Shown here piece by piece: positions 5,715 through 7,613 of a stretch of 7,613 nucleotides of DNA. Below the pieces are notes generated by a model. That model did no database searches, was not told the DNA's origin, and saw only the letters and a program-made list of their open reading frames with translations. How positions within the stretch are numbered: the first letter of the stretch is position 1; each line of letters starts with the position of its first letter. This stretch comes from an uncultured Bacilli bacterium. GTDB lineage: Bacteria; Bacillota_I; Bacilli_A; RF39; UBA660. The translations under genes and the position numbers were made by a program. The stretch covers positions 1 to 7,613 of the forward strand of contig CALVKV010000070.1 in the NCBI GenBank assembly GCA_944333305.1. The letters run 5' to 3'.

Positions 5715-6296
5715 ATGATAGAATCAAAATTTTATAAAAAGAAACAACCAGAATCTAATAATAAGTTAAAAAAGCATATAAAAATATTTATAAATAAAAT
5801 TTTAATAACTACAATCGTAACTTTAATTCTTCTAATTGGGTTTAAATTGAGTTTAGATTTTAAGAATAATTTTAATAAATATGTTTATAACACTTCATTA
5901 CCGTTTACTGATTTTAAAGAATTATATGATAAATATTTTTTAGGTAATAAAGATGATAGTAATTCTACTAAAGAAGTATTTAATGAAGAACTCGCCTATA
6001 CTGACAAGAGTGTATATGAAGACGGTGTTAAGTTAACTGTAGAGTCTAATTATTTAGTCAAAGCATTAGATAGTGGTATAGTTGTATTTATTGGAGAAAA
6101 AGATAAATATGGTAAAACTATTATTGTTCAACAGATGAACGGTGTAGATGTGTTCTATGGTAATGTTGAAGCAAGTGTCAATATGTATGACTATGTAGAA
6201 AAGGGAGCTTTGATAGGGGAAGTAATAGATACTAATCTTTATTTAGCATTTCAAAAAGAGGGTAGTTTTGTCGACTATAAAGAATATATTAAGTAA
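5715..6296 (+). CDS. SpoIVFA-like membrane protein with a degenerate LytM (M23) domain, 193 aa
   Basis: A bitopic membrane protein with a basic cytoplasmic N-terminus (residues 1-23, many lysines), one membrane segment (about 24-47), a linker and a C-terminal LytM/M23-type fold (about 105-190). The fold is recognised by KYGKTIIVQQMNGVDVFYGN, VEKGALIGEV and NLYLAFQKEG. The zinc residues are lost: Q140 replaces the histidine before NG, N150 the histidine after the conserved tyrosine, and N174 and Y176 the two histidines of HLHFEIRKNG. It therefore cannot be an active peptidase and is probably a structural or regulatory domain. In Bacillus, SpoIVFA has this architecture and restrains SpoIVFB, and the gene here overlaps an SpoIVFB-like gene by 29 bases. 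Assignment rests on fold, dead active site and neighbour. Confidence 0.78.
   Translation: MIESKFYKKKQPESNNKLKKHIKIFINKILITTIVTLILLIGFKLSLDFKNNFNKYVYNTSLPFTDFKELYDKYFLGNKDDSNSTKEVFNEELAYTDKSVYEDGVKLTVESNYLVKALDSGIVVFIGEKDKYGKTIIVQQMNGVDVFYGNVEASVNMYDYVEKGALIGEVIDTNLYLAFQKEGSFVDYKEYIK
6258..6263 (+). promoter_or_regulatory. Shine-Dalgarno that supports the spoIVFB TTG start
   Basis: GAGGGT inside the upstream gene lies four bases before TTG 6268. No ATG or GTG start lies nearby in this frame that would keep the N-terminal helix, so TTG is the likely start. Confidence 0.6.
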
Positions 6297-7035
6297 GATT
6301 TCTATTCATCCAAGTTGTTACTTCTTAATAGTTTTATCTCTTCTTTCAGGATATTTTAATCTAATAACAATTACTACTATTCTTCTTTTAATCCATGAGT
6401 GTGGTCATTTCTTTACAGCTTATTTCTTTAACTGGGAAGTAGATAAAATAGTTTTCTATCCCTATGGAGGAGTATCTAAGTTTAATCATGAAGTAAACTG
6501 TCCTATAAAAGAAGAGTTAATAGTTCTTCTAATGGGACCAATTATGCAGTTAGGATGTTATCTAGTCTTAATGAATATAACGTATTTCTATAATTATCAA
6601 GAAATACTTAAAACTATAAATTATAGTATATTATTATTTAATCTTTTACCAATCTATCCTTTAGATGGAGGAAGAATTATGCAACTACTGATTTGTTATT
6701 TAACATCATATAACCTTAGTTTTAAGATAATATATTTCATCTCATTCATCTTCCTTAGTATTATCACAATCTTCTTTTTCTATAATCCTACTATAAATAT
6801 TTTACTAATCATCGTTCTCTTAGTAATAAAACTACTAACAGAAAAAAGAAATATAAATTATTATTTAGAAAAGTTTATTTTAGAAAGATACTTACATAAA
6901 TATAAGTTTAAAAAGAGCAAGATAGTAAAGAGAACTAAAGACTTTAAAAGAGACTACCGTCACTTAATTAAGATTAATGATAAATACTTTTTAGAAGAAG
7001 AATACTTATTAAGAAAATATAAAGATAAATTATAG
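6268..7035 (+). CDS. spoIVFB: SpoIVFB-like M50 intramembrane metalloprotease, 255 aa
   Basis: A site-2-type intramembrane zinc protease. The zinc motif H43-E44-C-G-H47 lies in an early membrane segment, and the third-ligand motif N125-L-L-P-I-Y-P-L-D133-G-G follows. All catalytic residues are intact. From memory of the Bacillus protein, HExxH starts at the same residue number and the leader up to the His-Pro pair (IHP, 13-15) has the same length, which supports the TTG start at 6268. FYPYGGVSKF after the active site is also the expected segment. About six membrane segments are seen. The C-terminal tail (about 200-255, lysine-rich) is shorter than the Bacillus regulatory CBS domain. The 29-base overlap with the SpoIVFA-like gene suggests coupled synthesis of protease and inhibitor. 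The substrate in Bacillus is pro-SigmaK. Here it is unknown. Confidence 0.88.
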   Translation: MSTIKNILSKISIHPSCYFLIVLSLLSGYFNLITITTILLLIHECGHFFTAYFFNWEVDKIVFYPYGGVSKFNHEVNCPIKEELIVLLMGPIMQLGCYLVLMNITYFYNYQEILKTINYSILLFNLLPIYPLDGGRIMQLLICYLTSYNLSFKIIYFISFIFLSIITIFFFYNPTINILLIIVLLVIKLLTEKRNINYYLEKFILERYLHKYKFKKSKIVKRTKDFKRDYRHLIKINDKYFLEEEYLLRKYKDKL

Positions 7036-7064
7036 TGACATATTACTACTATAGATGTTATAAT
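7035..7064 (+). promoter_or_regulatory. SigA-type promoter for the DedA-family gene
   Basis: GTGACA (7035-7040), an 18-base spacer and a perfect TATAAT (7059-7064) with extended TGT (7056-7058) form a strong promoter. The -35 begins on the last base of the spoIVFB stop codon. No terminator is seen between the two genes, so read-through is also possible. Confidence 0.65.
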
Positions 7065-7096
7065 TAAAAAGACAAAGAAAGTAGAAGGAGAAACAT

Positions 7097-7613
7097 ATGG
7101 AACAAATTATAATTAATATAATGGAACAAGTTGGTTACTTAGGAGTATTCCTTTTAATCGCTATAGAAAATATTTTTCCACCAATACCATCAGAAGTAAT
7201 ATTAGTATTTGGTGGTTTCATGACTACTTATACATCACTAAATATACCTATAATGATACTAGCAGCAACACTTGGTTCCCTACTTGGAGCGATAGTACTT
7301 TATTATATTGGTAAAATCTTTAATAAAGAAAGATTAAAAAGAATAGTAAATGGTAAAATAGGTAAAGTATTAAGATTAAAAGCTAGTGATATAGAAAAAG
7401 CCGATAAATGGTTTGATACTAAAGGAAATAAAACAGTTTTCTTCTGTAGATTTATACCTATAGTTAGAAGTTTAATCTCTATTCCTGCTGGTATGAGTGA
7501 GATGCCCATGCAAAAGTTTTTACTTTATACTATATTAGGTTCTCTAATCTGGAATACAGTTTTAATAATAGTAGGTAGTATAGTAGGAGATAAATGGGAA
7601 ACAATAGTAGGTT
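7097..7613 (+). CDS. DedA-family membrane protein (partial, 3' end outside the window)
   Basis: A polytopic inner-membrane protein of the DedA/VTT family, whose bacterial members include undecaprenyl-phosphate and phospholipid flippases (UptA-type). It begins MEQIIINIMEQVGYLGVF. The family hairpin motif ENIFPPIPSEVIL follows, with conserved E24 and E33. Further on are FMTTYTSL, an A-rich membrane segment with LGAIVLYYIGK, and the second re-entrant motif around R118-F-I-P-I-V-R124 followed by ISIPAGMSEM. These glutamate and arginine positions are those required for activity in characterised members. The first 172 residues are seen and the family is usually about 200, so only the last membrane segment is likely missing. 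SD AAGGAG (7085-7090) lies six bases before the ATG. A lipid-carrier flippase would suit the neighbouring wall genes, but it has its own promoter. Confidence 0.9.
   Translation, partial: MEQIIINIMEQVGYLGVFLLIAIENIFPPIPSEVILVFGGFMTTYTSLNIPIMILAATLGSLLGAIVLYYIGKIFNKERLKRIVNGKIGKVLRLKASDIEKADKWFDTKGNKTVFFCRFIPIVRSLISIPAGMSEMPMQKFLLYTILGSLIWNTVLIIVGSIVGDKWETIVG

Noticed and set aside
7303..7509. Open frame of 68 codons on the minus strand
   Set aside because: It lies wholly antisense to the DedA-family gene, whose conserved motifs are clear in the plus frame.

Overview
The window is AT-rich throughout. Its ribosome-binding sites are Firmicutes-type and its clearest promoters fit the SigA consensus. 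All six tryptophans I see in the predicted proteins are TGG, and no gene carries an in-frame TGA, so the standard bacterial code fits. The small proteins, base composition and gene order suggest a low-GC Firmicute with a contracted genome, for example an uncultured Mollicutes-related or Erysipelotrichia-like lineage. The exact lineage is inference.

Left part (1-3040), accessory genes. The left edge holds the first 49 codons of a minus-strand gene. It may be a transposase (ISLre2/UPF0236-like, tentative), and its leader can fold over its own Shine-Dalgarno (SD) site. A strong promoter then drives a small protein-kinase-fold gene with its own terminator. Next comes a two-gene unit, a GNAT acetyltransferase followed by a calcineurin-like metallophosphoesterase. 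This unit converges on a minus-strand lipoprotein gene, and one perfect hairpin covers both stop codons.

Right part (3142-7035), a contracted version of the classical Firmicutes spoIIB-maf-radC-mreBCD-minCD-spoIVFAB block. Its order is a membrane-anchored SPOR-like protein in the SpoIIB position, RadC, MreC, MreD, an SpoIVFA-like protein with a ruined LytM active site, and an SpoIVFB-like intramembrane protease. maf, mreB, minC and minD are absent from their expected places. MreC and MreD organise the elongation machinery at the membrane. In Bacillus, SpoIVFA holds SpoIVFB inactive until it cleaves pro-SigmaK. The block appears to be split into transcription units by promoters before radC and mreC and a terminator at the end of mreD. 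mreD and spoIVFB both start at TTG and overlap the preceding gene.

The right edge holds the first 172 codons of a DedA-family membrane protein behind its own good promoter. No tRNA, rRNA or CRISPR array was seen. The only non-coding stretch near 200 bases is 150-347, which holds the leader hairpin and the kinase-gene promoter.
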